Shown: positions 36,220-49,149 of the stretch, piece by piece
Position numbering within the stretch: the first letter of the stretch is position 1
Layout of the letters: each line of letters begins with the position of its first letter
NCBI GenBank assembly: GCA_025200525.1
Contig: CM045767.1
Location: 9,779,273 to 9,843,272 of the forward strand
DNA: 64,000 nucleotides
From: Camellia lanceoleosa
Lineage: Eukaryota > Streptophyta > Magnoliopsida > Ericales > Theaceae
Direction: 5' to 3'
Notes under the pieces: generated by a model
Seen by the model: the letters and a program-made list of their open reading frames with translations, nothing else
Database searches by the model: none
Told to the model about the DNA's origin: nothing
Position numbers and translations under genes: made by a program

Positions 36220-36560
36220 ATAAATTACAAATACACCTCTTGAGATTTAATTAAAATACAAATCACTCACTATGGTTCTAGAAATTACATTTCTTCTCCT
36301 GGGGTTTTTAATTTCATAACAAATCGCCACTTTTATTAATAAATCATAAAATCAATTAATAATTTTTAATGATTCTAGAAATATGTTTCAATTAATAATT
36401 TATGTAATTTTATTATTGTTTAGGAGAGCAATTATAAATTATTTTTTTTAGTTAATTCTGTTAAATTAAAAATTCTAACAAGGGGCATTTATAATTTTCT
36501 AAATCACAGGAGGTAATCTGTACTTTAAGCGAATCTCAAGAGTATATTTATAATTTAACC
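36220..36560. mobile_element. Second copy of the 14.7-kb Mutator-type MITE
   Basis: It aligns with 14716-15060 over almost its whole length, sharing 'tttcataacaaatc', 'attaataaatca', 'gttaattctgttaaat' and 'tatttataattt'. The left flank is A-rich, so the target duplication cannot be read. Confidence 0.8.
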
Positions 36561-36941
36561 AAAAAAGAATCATAACCAAATACAATATAATGTATCATTA
36601 AAGAATTCATGAGTTATAATTAAAATAATATTATAACTAAAGAAAAAAGGGAAATTTAGCCAAAATCCCTCCGTTGGACCCTTATTTCGTGAAAATAACA
36701 GTCCAATTTATTTTGTTTCATAAACCCCCTAAGAAGAAAACATATAATTGAACAAGGACAAAGTAAAATATCTTTTTTTTTTTTTTTGGACAATATTGCC
36801 AGAGTAACATATTAACGTTACTATTTACATCAATTTCAACGGTAATAAATTTTTCATTTTTAAGAATTTTATTATCAATATGAATCTTATTTGATAGATC
36901 TTGATGAGAAAATTTTAAAAATACTAATTTTCTTCTTATTT
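36561..36941. other. AT-rich intergenic DNA
   Basis: No gene is seen. A poly-T run lies near 36772-36787. Confidence 0.5.
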
Positions 36942-38053
36942 GATATTCCTATTGAAGTTTGGAAGTGTTTGGGTAAAAAGGAGTTGCTTGGTTGACTAGG
37001 TTGTTTAGCAAAATTTTGTTGATTAGGAACATGCCAAATGAGTGAAGGAAGAGTATTTTAGTACCAATTTATAAGAATAAAGGAGATGTTCAGAATTGCA
37101 ACAACTATAGAGCAATCAAGCTAATGTGCCATATAATGAAAGTCTGGGAGAGGGTGATAGAATGTCGATTGCGAGATATAACAAAGGTGTTAGAGAATCA
37201 ATTTGGGTTCATGTGTGGCAAGTCAACAATAGAAGCGATTTATTTTTTGAAGAGAGTAATAGAAAAGTATAGAAAATAAAATAAAATAAACATTCATATG
37301 GTATTTATTGACCTTGAGAAAGCATATGATAGAATACCTCAGGATATAATATGGTGGGTGTTAGCAAAGAAAGGGGTGACAAAAGGTTACATTGATGTGA
37401 TTAGGGACATGTATGAAGGGGTGGTAACCATTATTAGATTGCCTACTAGAGAGACAAATGAATTTTCAATCACTATAGAGTTACACCAAGGATCTACCTT
37501 AAGTCCTCATCTTTTTGCTTTATTTATGGATAAGTTGACGAAAAATATCCAGAATGACGTGCCATGGTGTATGCTTTTTGCAGACGATATAGTGCTAGTG
37601 GATGAGACTAGAGAATGAATTAATACAAAGTTTGAGATTTTGAGAAAAACTCTTGAATCTAAAGGATTTTTGATAAGTAGAACTAAGACATAATACATAA
37701 AGTATAAATTTAGTAACAGTAACAATGAAAGCAGAGGAAAAGTGAAGATTGAGAATCAATAACTGCTTAAGAGTGAACATTTTCGTTATTTAGGATCGAT
37801 TATCACAACAGCGGGAGAGATTGATGCGGATGTGGCCCATAAGATTAAGGTGGGGTGGTATAAGTGGAGAAGTGTGTCTGGAGTACTGTGCAATAAACGA
37901 ATACCCAGTAGACTTAAATGTAAGTTCTATAGAACGACTATTAGACTAGCAATATTATATGAGACGGAGTATTGGGCAATCAAAAAACAACATGTAAATA
38001 AGATGAGTGTGGCTGAGATGAGAATACTAAGATGGATGTGTGGAAAGACTGGA
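36942..38053 (+). pseudogene. L1-type LINE reverse-transcriptase fragment
   Basis: The pieces read IPIEVWKCLG, LVPIYKNKGDVQNCNNYRAI, FGFMCGKSTIEAI, VFIDLEKAYDRIP, LHQGSTLSPHLFALFMD, FADDIVLVDE (catalytic ADD), HFRYLGSIIT and MSVAEMRILRWMCGKT. This is the usual order of plant L1-like ORF2. The two largest open parts (37298-37618 and 37832 onwards) are in the same frame, separated by nonsense codons only. The 5' part (endonuclease) is missing. The 3' part is cut at 38053, where the giant LTR begins; the rest should lie beyond 64000. Confidence 0.88.
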
Positions 38054-41000
38054 TGTAGTCCGTCCCGAGAACTCTTCGGACTCCGTGCTGCGAAGGGCGC
38101 GAATTCTGTTTTGTTCTCTAGCTATTACAAGTTCGGACTTGTGTCACGATTATGAATCTAATCTCACAAAGTGCAATGCGAGACCGATAAATCACCAAAG
38201 AGTCCAATTCCAGCAAATCGTTTTGGAAAACTGATTTTTATAAAGAAGTGCCAAACATGGACTGTTTTGCCAAATATAGAGTCGCCACCTAAATATTTTA
38301 TTTTGGGGGAATTTAGGAAATCCTGACTTGTGCCTAAGACCACGTGTCCGTCATCATCAAAGTTGCCTCGGCTCGAGAACTTAGGTACGAGAGAGGAAGG
38401 TCATGCAATAAGCACCCCTGCTCGCCCGATCAAAGATCGGCCTTTACTAACATGATATGTTGTTTTTGAAAACACATGTGTTCTTATTCCGGTTATTAAC
38501 CTAGAATTACTATGTGATGCGCACAGCATACAAGTATAGACTAGATCGCCTAACTTGGAACAAAACATTGCATGTTCATTTGTTTGAAAACGGTTTTGAA
38601 GTTTGCTACTCGCAAGTAGGCTAAGACGCAGATTTCAACGAATTGTTCCAATTCAAGCAATCCAACCTTCACCCACAAGCATTCAAGCAGTTAATCACAA
38701 AAGCAGTTAGCCTCATGGCAAGCATGCTTTCATGGCAATCAATAATACACATGCAGTATGCTAAAGCGTAAACACTCACAATGTACTCCAAGCCAAAACA
38801 GAAAACTAGTTAAAAATCATGCATGATCTTAATTCATGTTAAGATGGCTAATGCAACACATGCGAAAATGCAACTAAAATAGGCTCGGCTATTCTAGGAT
38901 GTCATGTGAATGCAACTTGATAACATGTTGTTGAACACATATTCAAGTAAATGTATTGAAATACAATGCAGTTAGTATGATGCGCCGAGCTCGATACATG
39001 CAATATAGATGAATGATGCGCACATGTAAGCATAAGGTATGCTAATCAAAATATGCCCTAAAACTAACCATCGTAAGCGATTAAGTAAAAGGGCGAAAGA
39101 AATGGAGGTTGGAAGACATACATCACACACACGCACGCTTATTACAAAATTGGCCCTCTCGACAGAGGGTCCGAATAAGAAACTAACTAGGTAATCTAAG
39201 CTAATTAAACTAATTATTACATCACAAAACTAGCTAATTAACAAGCCAACTAATTAAGCTATTACAACACAAATTAAATAGTTAAACGCATTAACTAATT
39301 AGGTACAAAACCAAAGCACAAACTAGCTAAGTAAAGCAATAAAGCAATGTCCTCAGAAAGAGAAGAATGCACGCATACTCGGTCGCCTCGTTCGGAAATC
39401 CGTCGCGATGTCCCGATTTGCCTCTGTTCGCAACTGTTCTCAGAACCTTGCACCAAGCTCCAGAAAGCTTCTAACTCACCTTGGGGACCTGTGGGAGGGC
39501 TGCCGACCACCTATGGATGTTTCCAGCCACTGGCCAACCACCTATCTTTGTTGCAGATACGGATGTTTCCAGCCACTGGCCAACCACCTATCTTTGTTGC
39601 AGATCAGAAAAAGTGGTCGGCCAGCTAGTTTTTCTGCTCGGCCGACCAGTTGTTGCTGCATTTCTCCAATTTGCTAAAACAGAGAGCAAGAAAGGGCATG
39701 GCAATGCATTTGCAAGATATGTGTGCACAACCACCCTCCCTATCATTTCATAAGCTCAAGGGAGTGTGGTTCTCGACCCTCGGGCCACCAATCACGCATC
39801 TCGATGCATGATGGCCAAGAAGCCAAATTGCACAATTCAATATAGAATGAATGCACAGATAAACATATAAATGCCTTGAACTCTATCATGTATGATCAAG
39901 AGCGTCGGCGACCGAGAAATGAGGCACGTTTCATCACTTTAAGTATGAAACATCCCTCGTTTCTCGTGTTTGAACTTACACATATTCCAAACAAAATGCA
40001 ACAAATAACATGGCATACACAATGCAATGCGACTCAAGCATGCAAGCATGCAATACAATAAAACAAGCATGTAAACAACATGCGAGGGACAAGCATGCAA
40101 ACATGCAATGCAATGTAATCATAGCATATTCAATGCTAATGGCATGCATACTTAATGCAAAGCAACAAAAAAGCATACACAATGCAAACAACAACATAAC
40201 ATGCACAATGTGATGTAACATGGCATACACAATGCTCAATGGACTTAAACTGAATGTGGGTAGACCTCAACCATGCCCAAAACAGTGGCCATGATGATGA
40301 AACTAAGGGATGAAGTACAAAGTAAATGCATGCACAATGCAAAGGCCCATTGACTAGGCATAAGAGCATAACTCTCAAGAATGCTCAAGGAGTGACAAAC
40401 ATAGAAGTGTAACAACATTAAGTGTACTGAAATTAAGTAAGAAATGATACCAAATCATTCAAACGACACAAGTATAGCATGCAAACGTCCTAAAGCATTA
40501 GAGCTAGCAAAAAGGACTACAAATGGGGCATGTAATACATGGCACAAATGCATGAACCAACCATGGATAGAACTGGAATAGGTCTAAACAAAGACCAAAA
40601 CATGTTAAGATAAGGGCTCAAAGGCCTAGGCATGCATCCATACAAGCTAAGCCACAAACAAGGCAACAATGCACAACATTCAAAGGCACTTAAAGAGTGA
40701 ATGAAATAGGAACATGGCAGTCTTATATGCTCTGAAATGTCATGTAAAATGATGTCAAATCATATACACAACACAAATGAAGCATGCTATGAAGCTCAAA
40801 GCTTGAAACTAGCATAGACACTTGTACTACAACTATGCAAAACATGAAGCATCTAGCAAGGGCAACCCAAAACAGTCCTAGAACATGTCAAAATGATACT
40901 AAAATATGTATGAAAGGAAGCCAAAAAAAGCTAGCCTGAAGGGCATAAGGCATAGAATAGGCAAGGTCAAAAGAGAGGGTTACACTACACCCTACCAAGA

Positions 41001-43395
41001 ACAAGCATGGGATGGCTTCACAAACAAAAATTAGAGTTATATCATGGCAAGATAACCCCCAAAACACATTGAAATGATAGCTCGCAAGCTTAGGCATGAA
41101 GGCATACGCAATGGTTCATGTTAAGGCATAAAGGGCAAACCCTCCAACGCATTGAATGAGTGAAAAATGCAAGTGCATGATCATGAAACATGCACTGAAA
41201 TCTCATAACAAATTATTCCAAATCATTCAAATAGGCCAAGCAATGCATGCTAGTGGTTTTGATACACAAGGCTAACAAGCTAGAATGCACTATAGCTATA
41301 CAAAGCATGGCATGCATGACCAAAACAACACAAATCAGAGCTTAAGCATGCTAAAACATGAATAAAGCTTCTTGAAGTTGAGCCAAAAACATGCTAGAAT
41401 GACAGTTTAAAGCATGGTACACATTAGGCTAGTTCATAGAATTGCACTACAAGTGCATGGAGCATGCAAGGACCAACCAAACCAAACCTTAACAAAGGTA
41501 TGACATAGAAAAACATCACCAAAAACATGCTGAAATGGAGTCAACATAAGCTAGAAAGACATGCTACTTCATGAAGCATACAAGACTAGTTTATGAAATT
41601 TACACTACAAGTGTATAAGGCATGCAAGAGCCAACCAAACTAGCCCAAAATAGATCTAAGGCATGTTAAAACAACACCAAAGAACTACTGAGATGGCCCC
41701 AAAACAAGCTAGAAAGACATGCTCAAACATAAGGCACACAAACCTAATTTGTTAAAAAAAAAAAAAAAAACAAGTGTATAAGGCATGCATGGAATGACCA
41801 AACCAAGTCAAAATAGATCTGAGGCATACTGAAATAACCCCAAATACATGCTAAGAACAAACCAACACAAGCTTAACAAACATGCTCAAACATGAGGCAA
41901 ATGAAGCAAGTATTCAAAATATAAGGAGATGGGATGACCCTCTCCTACTTGGGACCCCAAAACCACCTTTCCACCACTGAAAATCCTCTAAATTTCAGTG
42001 GTAGAAAGGTCATGCAAAGGCTAGAACAAGAGCCAAAAGGGATAGCTCAAAACAAGGCCTAACAAGGCCTAAGAGGGGGTAGACCACCCCCAACAAAAAA
42101 GTGACCTTAAACAAACATTTTAAGGACTGAAAAATAGAACTTTTTGCAGTAGGAAGTTAAGCTTAAATCAACATGAAAATAGGTCCAAAAGCTTATGCAA
42201 AATCATGGGATTTAAGGGTTAGAAGCTCAACCTTGATGAACACCTTCAAAACCATAACTCCAGCAGGTTTTCCAAGCTCAAACTAATCCAACAATACCAA
42301 AACCAACTCCTAAGCACCTCAGCAACAAAAGGATGGTGTTTGAGTGTGTGTTTGTGTGTTAAAGTATGATAAAACTACACTTTAAGGCACAACAATGAAG
42401 AACAACAGCAAGATAGATACAAAGATGTATATGTATAGCATAAGGCACAAAATCTGAACCTAGAGGAGGGAGGAGGAGCTTTTCTCTTATAGAGAACCAA
42501 TGCTCAAGCTTGTTGGACAAGCTTAGGGTTCAAGGCCATCCATCCATACACGTGTATGGAGGATGGTTTCAGTGCCTTCCAGCTGTGACAGCTGGATGAA
42601 AATATCTCCAAAAATATGACAAAAAGCAGCCGACCACTTGAAGGGGTCAGCTAGCTACTTGAAGTGGTTGAGCAACCACCACAAGTGGTCTCCGAAGACA
42701 ACAAGTGGTCGGCCATGGTGGGAGAAGGTCTAGAGTATGAAAACAATGCGATGGTGTGGTGGTCGACCAGAAAAGGTGGCCCAAAGACCAAGAAAACCAG
42801 TTGGCTGACTAGAAAACTGGCTGGTGGGGAGGAAAGTGGTCTCCAAGGGGAAGAACTGGTCTCCCACCCTTGTACCACCTTCCAAACAAGGAAACCAAGG
42901 TTTGTATCAAAAATAAACCAAAACGGATGCAAGACGAAAGTTCGGGAGGCAAGGCACGCGGCCGAAAGCCTCAAAAACTAGTCTACGGGGCATCAAAAGT
43001 GGTCTACGACCAGAAAAATGGTCTCCCGGACCATAGTGTTCCTCTAGGCAGAGGCAACAAGGTGTGGTTCAAAAACCATGCCAAACAGAGAATGTTAAGT
43101 GGTCCCGAGTCAAGGCACGCGGCCGAAGGCTCCGAAAATCGAAAACTAGTCTCCAAGCGCGAAAAGTGGTCTACAACCACAAAAGGATGGTCTACCAGAC
43201 CTCTCCCTTCCTCCAGGGAAGAGAAACAAGTTTCGGTCCGCAAACCGAGCCAAAGCACAAAGAGTTCAGAGGCCCGAAGACAAGGCTCTCAGTCAAAAAC
43301 TCTGAAACCTCGAAACTAGCACGACATACACAATCACTGAGCGCTCAATCGATGACGTCTGAATCTTAAGGTTAGTCAAAAATGAGGTGTCTACA
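38054..43395 (-). mobile_element. 3' LTR of the Ogre-like element (5342 bp)
   Basis: On the plus strand it begins 'tgtagtccgtcccgagaact' and ends 'gaggtgtctaca'. The first 1.43 kb aligns with 62559-64000. In the first hundred bases I count about a dozen differences by eye, so the element is not recent. The interior is rich in 'caagcatg' and 'acatgc' words and loose ~140-bp repeats (about 41300-41900). No gene is present. Confidence 0.92.
39514..39606. repeat. 46-bp tandem duplication in the giant LTR
   Basis: 'ggatgtttccagccactggc' through 'tttgttgcagat' occurs twice in tandem. Confidence 0.9.
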
Positions 43396-43408
43396 GTTGC
43401 CCCTCTTT
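43396..43408 (-). other. Polypurine tract of the Ogre-like element
   Basis: The minus strand reads AAAGAGGGGCAAC immediately before the LTR start TGTAGACACC. This fixes the orientation of the element. Confidence 0.85.
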
Positions 43409-43564
43409 GATAGAACTCGGAAGTCATAAGTGACGGGAGTGAATGTCAAAGCCCAGAGACGACTCATTTTTGACAAGGCTGAAGACTTAGACAAACAGGC
43501 AAGATAACAAAGAGATACGCCTGCAGGCTAGGGCAAGATGCAAATGACATGCACAATGCCGAAC
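43409..43564. other. 3' end of Ogre-like internal region
   Basis: Non-coding. It ends with CGAAC (43560-43564), the left target duplication of the nested solo LTR. Confidence 0.7.
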
Positions 43565-45959
43565 TGTCACGACCCAAACCCGCCCCTAAGGGTTTAGCAT
43601 CAGAATCGCCAAGAATCCGAGATTATCAAGGCTGCTACCAAGAATACAAGAAAGCAATCTGGGCATGGCGGAAGCTAAAACAGTAAATAAACAATGTCTA
43701 ATGAGCTGTGACAGTCTATATGCAAAAAGACTTTTCATACGTATATGCAGTCGGTGACAAAACAGTATGTACATATATATACAATCATTCAAAACAAGGA
43801 CTTCATTCCTACTAAACAGTACAGTACGGTCTATACAGTTATTACAAGCAGTTTCAGAGACAGACGGGGGAAAAATAAAACACCCCTAAGCCATAGCTTG
43901 GCAGGCTCGGAACCTGGAGTTTACCCCGACGCTTCTGGCATTGGTCCGGTGCCTGTACACCTACATATATATATGAGTAGTGAGTTAAAGCCCAGTGAAT
44001 AACATAATGCGTAAAGAGGTTAAGAATGAATGTCCTTACAATAATGAAAACAGTTCATTGATTCAGTATATCAGTCATTCAGTCATATGTGGTACATCCA
44101 TTAGCATAACAAAGATAAGAGATGAGGGTCTTAAAAGAAACAAGAAATGATGGCCATCAATCAAGAAATGATAGTGGTTTCAATGAGGAACCGAGATCTC
44201 AGAATAAAGAATAACGATGTGATGAGTTGCTAAGGATGCCACAATACTGATTCGAATATAGGACATACATTCATTCATTAACAAGAGCAGTCAAAACAAG
44301 ATGCAGTTCAAATGTTCAGAAGATAATCATTTTTGAACATATCTTTACACAATTGTTACTCACAGAGTTCTGGGCTACGGTAAGCTAGAGCGTCCCCTCG
44401 GAAAGCCAACCCTACACAGTTTACAGATTGAACACACACTAAGCTACACAGTTGGGAAAGTAATAACTTAATCCCTAAATTGCCTCGGTGTGGTTCTACA
44501 TCTATATCCTCATTAAGATGCCTTAAACTAGGCCTAAGAATGCCTAGGATAGGATGAGGATGCAAAGATGCACTTAGAAAACATTTTCAGAATTTTTTAG
44601 AAAATAAGGGTCTCGCTCGAGCGTGGTTTTCTTCGCTCGAGCGAGCTTGTCAAAACAGTAGGGTCGCTTGAGCGTGTACTTCCTCGCTCGAGCGGTCTGC
44701 AAAGATGTAAAAAGTGCTGGATGTTGGAAAACTCCACTGACGCCGCCGAAGGCGTGAAGACGATCTCCCTCGCCGAGCGAGGTTCTCGCTCGAGCGCGTC
44801 TCAAGGCACCAAGATTCTGAGAGCTTGAAATTTACGCTCGAGCCACCATTCCTTCGCTCGAGCGGTGCTCAGAGTAAACGGTGGTCGCTCGAGCGTAGAA
44901 TCCTTCGCTCAAGCGGAGAAGCTAAATTCTAGAATTTCCAAATTTGCCTCCCAAGCTCAAACCAAGCATTCCTTAGCTCAAAACTCGACCTCTTGGGCCC
45001 AATTTCTGGAAAACACATCTAAACTCAATATACAACAAGTTTCAAAGCTCTATTTGTGAAATCAAAGCCTAAGGGTGAGTCAATTAAATCCAAATTTCAA
45101 ACCCACATTCATGAACAAGATGAACATGCAAACATGCATGAATTAAACTCAATTCAAAGCTTCAAAACATGCTCTAACGAGCCAATTCCTTTCAAAACAA
45201 GATGAAATCATGGTCTTAAACATAAATATGAGCATGCATATAACATTTTTCCATGAAAACAACTTAAAAATCAACAATACATACATGCATGCATGGAATG
45301 AGCTCCAATTCAACATTATTGAACCAATTCTTGACTTAACTCTTTAAATTATCATGATCCATGCTAGATAGAGCTTAAATACACAATTAAGGGGATGAAA
45401 TTCATACCTAGGTCCTCAAATGCAAGTCTAGAGGTTCAATTTGCCAATTGTCCTTCAATTCTTCAAGATTCAAGCCAATCAACAAGTTGAATTCAATTCA
45501 CTTACTTTCTCTCCCTCTATGGTCGGTGGTATGCTCAAAATGTGGCTGATGAATGTTTGTCTAAGTGTGTGCAAGACTCAACATATTATTAAACAAAGGC
45601 CCACTCAAAATGACAATATGGTAATTAAGCTAACTTTTGTAATTGACTTATTTTAATCTAATTTAATCATACCAAATCACTTTTTCAATAAATATACCAT
45701 AAAATCACATAAATTCTCACGATCCTAAATCATCAATCAATTTCCGGTTCGGCCGCCAATAAGGCCTTCAATTAGCAATTTAAACACAAAGATATGAACA
45801 GATAATTTGGCAAGCAAACAGATAGAATACAATTTAACTAACATATACTCAGTCAATCAGTTTCATATTTCAGTCTGTCAGTTCAGTATTTCGATTACTT
45901 TAGTTATTAATCATAATCAGTCTGTGGTCATTCGGTAAACAGTGGTGAGGGTTATTACA
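43565..45959 (-). mobile_element. Solo LTR (gypsy family G) nested in the Ogre-like element
   Basis: 2395 bp. On the plus strand it starts 'tgtcacgacccaaacccg' and ends 'gtgagggttattaca'. It is the reverse complement of the LTR family at 46527-48782 and 52859-55113. A perfect 5-bp duplication CGAAC flanks it (43560-43564 and 45960-45964). No internal region is attached, so it is a solo LTR left by LTR-LTR recombination. Confidence 0.92.
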
Positions 45960-46157
45960 CGAACATAACTTATGATCATATAAAGAAAGCTGTAATGAAG
46001 CAAGTATACACAATAAATGCAACAGTTTAAGCAAACGAATACAAACCAAACTACATTACATGTAGAAAGGATATGAGAGAATTACTATACAATTCTCACT
46101 GTGTCTCACGCGGAGAAGGATAAAAGCGACTACCGAGAATACCCGGAGTCTTTAACA
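45960..46157. other. Spacer between nested insertions
   Basis: Ogre-like internal sequence. No gene is seen. Confidence 0.6.
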
Positions 46158-46497
46158 CAACATCTCTTAACGTATCACATGCAGGAGAGGAAAGGGCAAC
46201 ATCTCTTAGCGTATCACATGCAAGAGAGGAAAAAGGTAAACCTCTCAGCGTATCACATGTGAGAGAGAAAAGGGTAAACCTCTCAGCATATCACACGCGA
46301 GAGAGAAAAGGGAAAATCTCTCAACGTATTACACGCAAGAGAGGAAAAAGGAAACCTCTCAGTGTATCATACACGAGAGAGGAGAGGGGAAACCTCTCAG
46401 CGTATCACACACGAGAGAGGAAAGGGAAACCTCTCAGCGTATCACACGCGAGAAAGGAAAGGGTAAACCTTTCAGCGTATCACACGTGAGAAAAGGA
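46158..46497. repeat. Tandem array A, ~39-bp unit
   Basis: About nine copies of 'acctctcagcgtatcacac' followed by 'gcgagagaggaaaggg'. The array lies in the non-coding region of the Ogre-like element and abuts the family G insertion. The ORF across it is an artefact of the repeat. Confidence 0.92.
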
Positions 46498-46526
46498 GAA
46501 ACAAAGAGAAGGAGAAACATAGGAAT

Positions 46527-48782
46527 TGTAACAACCCTCATCACTAATCATCGCTAAGTCTTGACATCGTTAAACCGAGATCCGAGATCGAATCGACTAA
46601 TCAGAATCGCTTGAATGCATTTGTCCATCTGTTAATCGCTTTATCGATCTGCTCATGTTTATATGTTTAAACTGTTAATTGAAGGCCTTATCGTGCCAAA
46701 TCGAAAATTGATTGAGGTTTTGTGTTCATCATAATTAATGTGATTTTATGGCATATTTATCCGGAAATCGATTTGGTATGATTAAATTAGATTAAAATAA
46801 GTTTAATCAAAGAATTGGCCTTAATTACCATATTGCCATCTAGTGGGCCTTTGGTTATTATATGTTGAGCCTTATTACATGCAACCAAAGCATTTTCCAT
46901 CAGCCATTTTGGGAAGTGAGAACCGACTAGAGAGAGAGAAATAAGAGATTTGTGAAATCAACTAGGAGATTGGCTTGGAACTTGAAGAATTGAAGTGTGT
47001 ATTGGCAAATTGAACCTCAAGATTAGTAATTATGAACCTAGGTATGAATTTCATCCTCTTGATTGTGCCTTTAAGTGGATTCATGCATGGTTCATGTTTA
47101 ATTGAAGAGCTAAGACTTGATTGAGTTCAAATATGTTGGATTATAGTATATATCATGCATGCATGTTTGAATTAATGAGTTTTGAGTTGGATTCATGGTA
47201 GAATTGTACATGCATGCTCATGTTTAAGCTTAAGTCCATGTTTTCACCTTGTTTTTGGAACAATTGGCTCTCTAGAGCATCAAATTGGAGCTTTGAAATG
47301 ATTTGAATCCATGCTTGTTTGCATGTTCTTCATGTTCATGAAATGGGTTTGAAACTTGACTTTAATTGACTCCATTGGGCTTTGAATTCTCAAATTGAGC
47401 TTTAAAACTTGTTGTATATTGAGTTTAAATGTGTTTTCCGAATTTGGGCCCAAGAGGTCGAGTATAGAGTGGTAGGAAGCTTGGTTTGAGTTGAAGGCAA
47501 CTGAAATTCCAGATTTGGCTTCTTCGCCGAGCGGCGATTCTCGCCGAGCGAATTAACGCTACTCGAGCCACGCTCGATCGAAGGATTGGTGGCTCGAGCG
47601 TAAAATTCGAGCATCCAGTGTTTTTACTGTTTCATCAGACCGCTCGAGCGAAGGATTCCTCGCTCGAGCGAAGCCTTTGATTTTGCAAGCTCGCTCGAGC
47701 GAGATGCCTATTTTCAGCAAATTTTGTGAAAGTGTTTTCTAAGTGCATCTTTGCATCCTCATCCCATTCTAGGCATTCTTAGGCCTAGTTTAAGACATCT
47801 TAATGAGGATTTAGATGTAGAACACACCAAGGCAAATTAGGGATTAAGTTATCATCTTTCCCAACTGTGTCGCTTAGTGTGTGTTCAATCTGCTTATCGT
47901 AGGGTTGGCTTACCGAGGAGACGCCTAGCCATCAGAGCCCGTAACGCCGTGAGTAGCAGTTGTGTAAAGATATGTTCAAATGGTTTCATTTTGAATATTG
48001 AATCGAACTGCTTATTGAACTGATATTGTTTATTGAATGAATGTATGTCCTGATTTCGAATCAGACAGTGGCATCCTTAGCACCCATCGTTATCGTTACT
48101 GAGCTCGCGGCTTTCCTTGTGGAACCATACCGATTGATGGCCATCATTATTGTTGGGTTCATAAGGCCGGTCCTTTTGGACCCATCGCTTATAGGCTAAT
48201 GGATGTATCACATATGACCGATCGATTGAAATATTGATTGACCGAATATCAAGGATTGGAAATCTATGATGAATTGATTTCATTATCAGAAGGACATTCA
48301 TTCATAACCTCTTTACGCTTTATGTTATTCACGGGCTTTAGCTCACTGCTTATATATATATGTAGGTGCTCACCACCGACCGAAGCTAGAGCGTGATTGG
48401 TCCCCGCTTTTGTCAAGCCGGCTGTGTGCCTCACCGCGAGGTTCCGAGACGCCATGCCATGGCTTGGGGTGTTTTTGTTTCCACTGTCTCCCATCAGTTG
48501 TACCTTTTTGTATAGATCGCTTGATCAGATCATATCGAGGGATTGAGTCCCCATTGAATGTCTCAGATATGATTGTATAGAGTGTACTGTTTTAAACTGT
48601 ATGAATGCGTAAAATGTTTTTGACATACTGATTTTCACAGCTCTATGGACACTAGTTACTTACTGTTTTGGCTTCCACCAGCTCAGACTACGATTGATCA
48701 GACATCGCTCAGAGGCCTTGTAATCTCGGATTGACATCGCTGCCATTTGCTAAACCCATAGGGCCGGGTTTGGGTCGTGACA
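46527..48782 (+). mobile_element. 5' LTR of family G element (2256 bp)
   Basis: It starts 'tgtaacaaccctcatcac' and ends 'gggtttgggtcgtgaca'. It contains a cluster of CGCTCGAGCG palindromes at 47510-47710. It is nearly the same length as the 3' LTR, from which it differs by many small changes. Confidence 0.93.
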
Positions 48783-48785
48783 GAG

Positions 48786-48797
48786 TGGTATCAGAGC
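48786..48797 (+). other. Primer binding site, initiator tRNA-Met type
   Basis: TGGTATCAGAGC three bases after the LTR end, the canonical plant retrotransposon PBS. Confidence 0.95.
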
Positions 48798-49149
48798 GAT
48801 ACTTAACCACGAGTTATACCGCACACACGTGTCCAAGTGAGCTATAGGATGTCCTAGAAAAGATTAGGGCATTGCATGAGCATGAAAAGTGTGTGTGGTT
48901 ATGACATGACTGATTATATGTTAATGTGTTAAACTGTTTAAGTATGCAACTGTTTATGTTTATGATTACCGTACTGCCTATGTGAACTGAAACAAAACCT
49001 ATATGCATACTTAAAGAAATTAAGTGGAATAATGTGTGAAGTTAATGTTAATACTGACTATGGAAAATCTATGTAAAGGAAATGAACGTGTGAAAGTGAA
49101 GGGTTATGTGATCATGCCTGAACTGAAATGAAAATGTACACACGTCTGA

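Noticed and set aside
46259..46489. 76-codon ORF with repeated LSAYHTRERKGK-like peptide
   Set aside because: It is the translation of tandem array A and not a gene; the copies vary as DNA repeats do.
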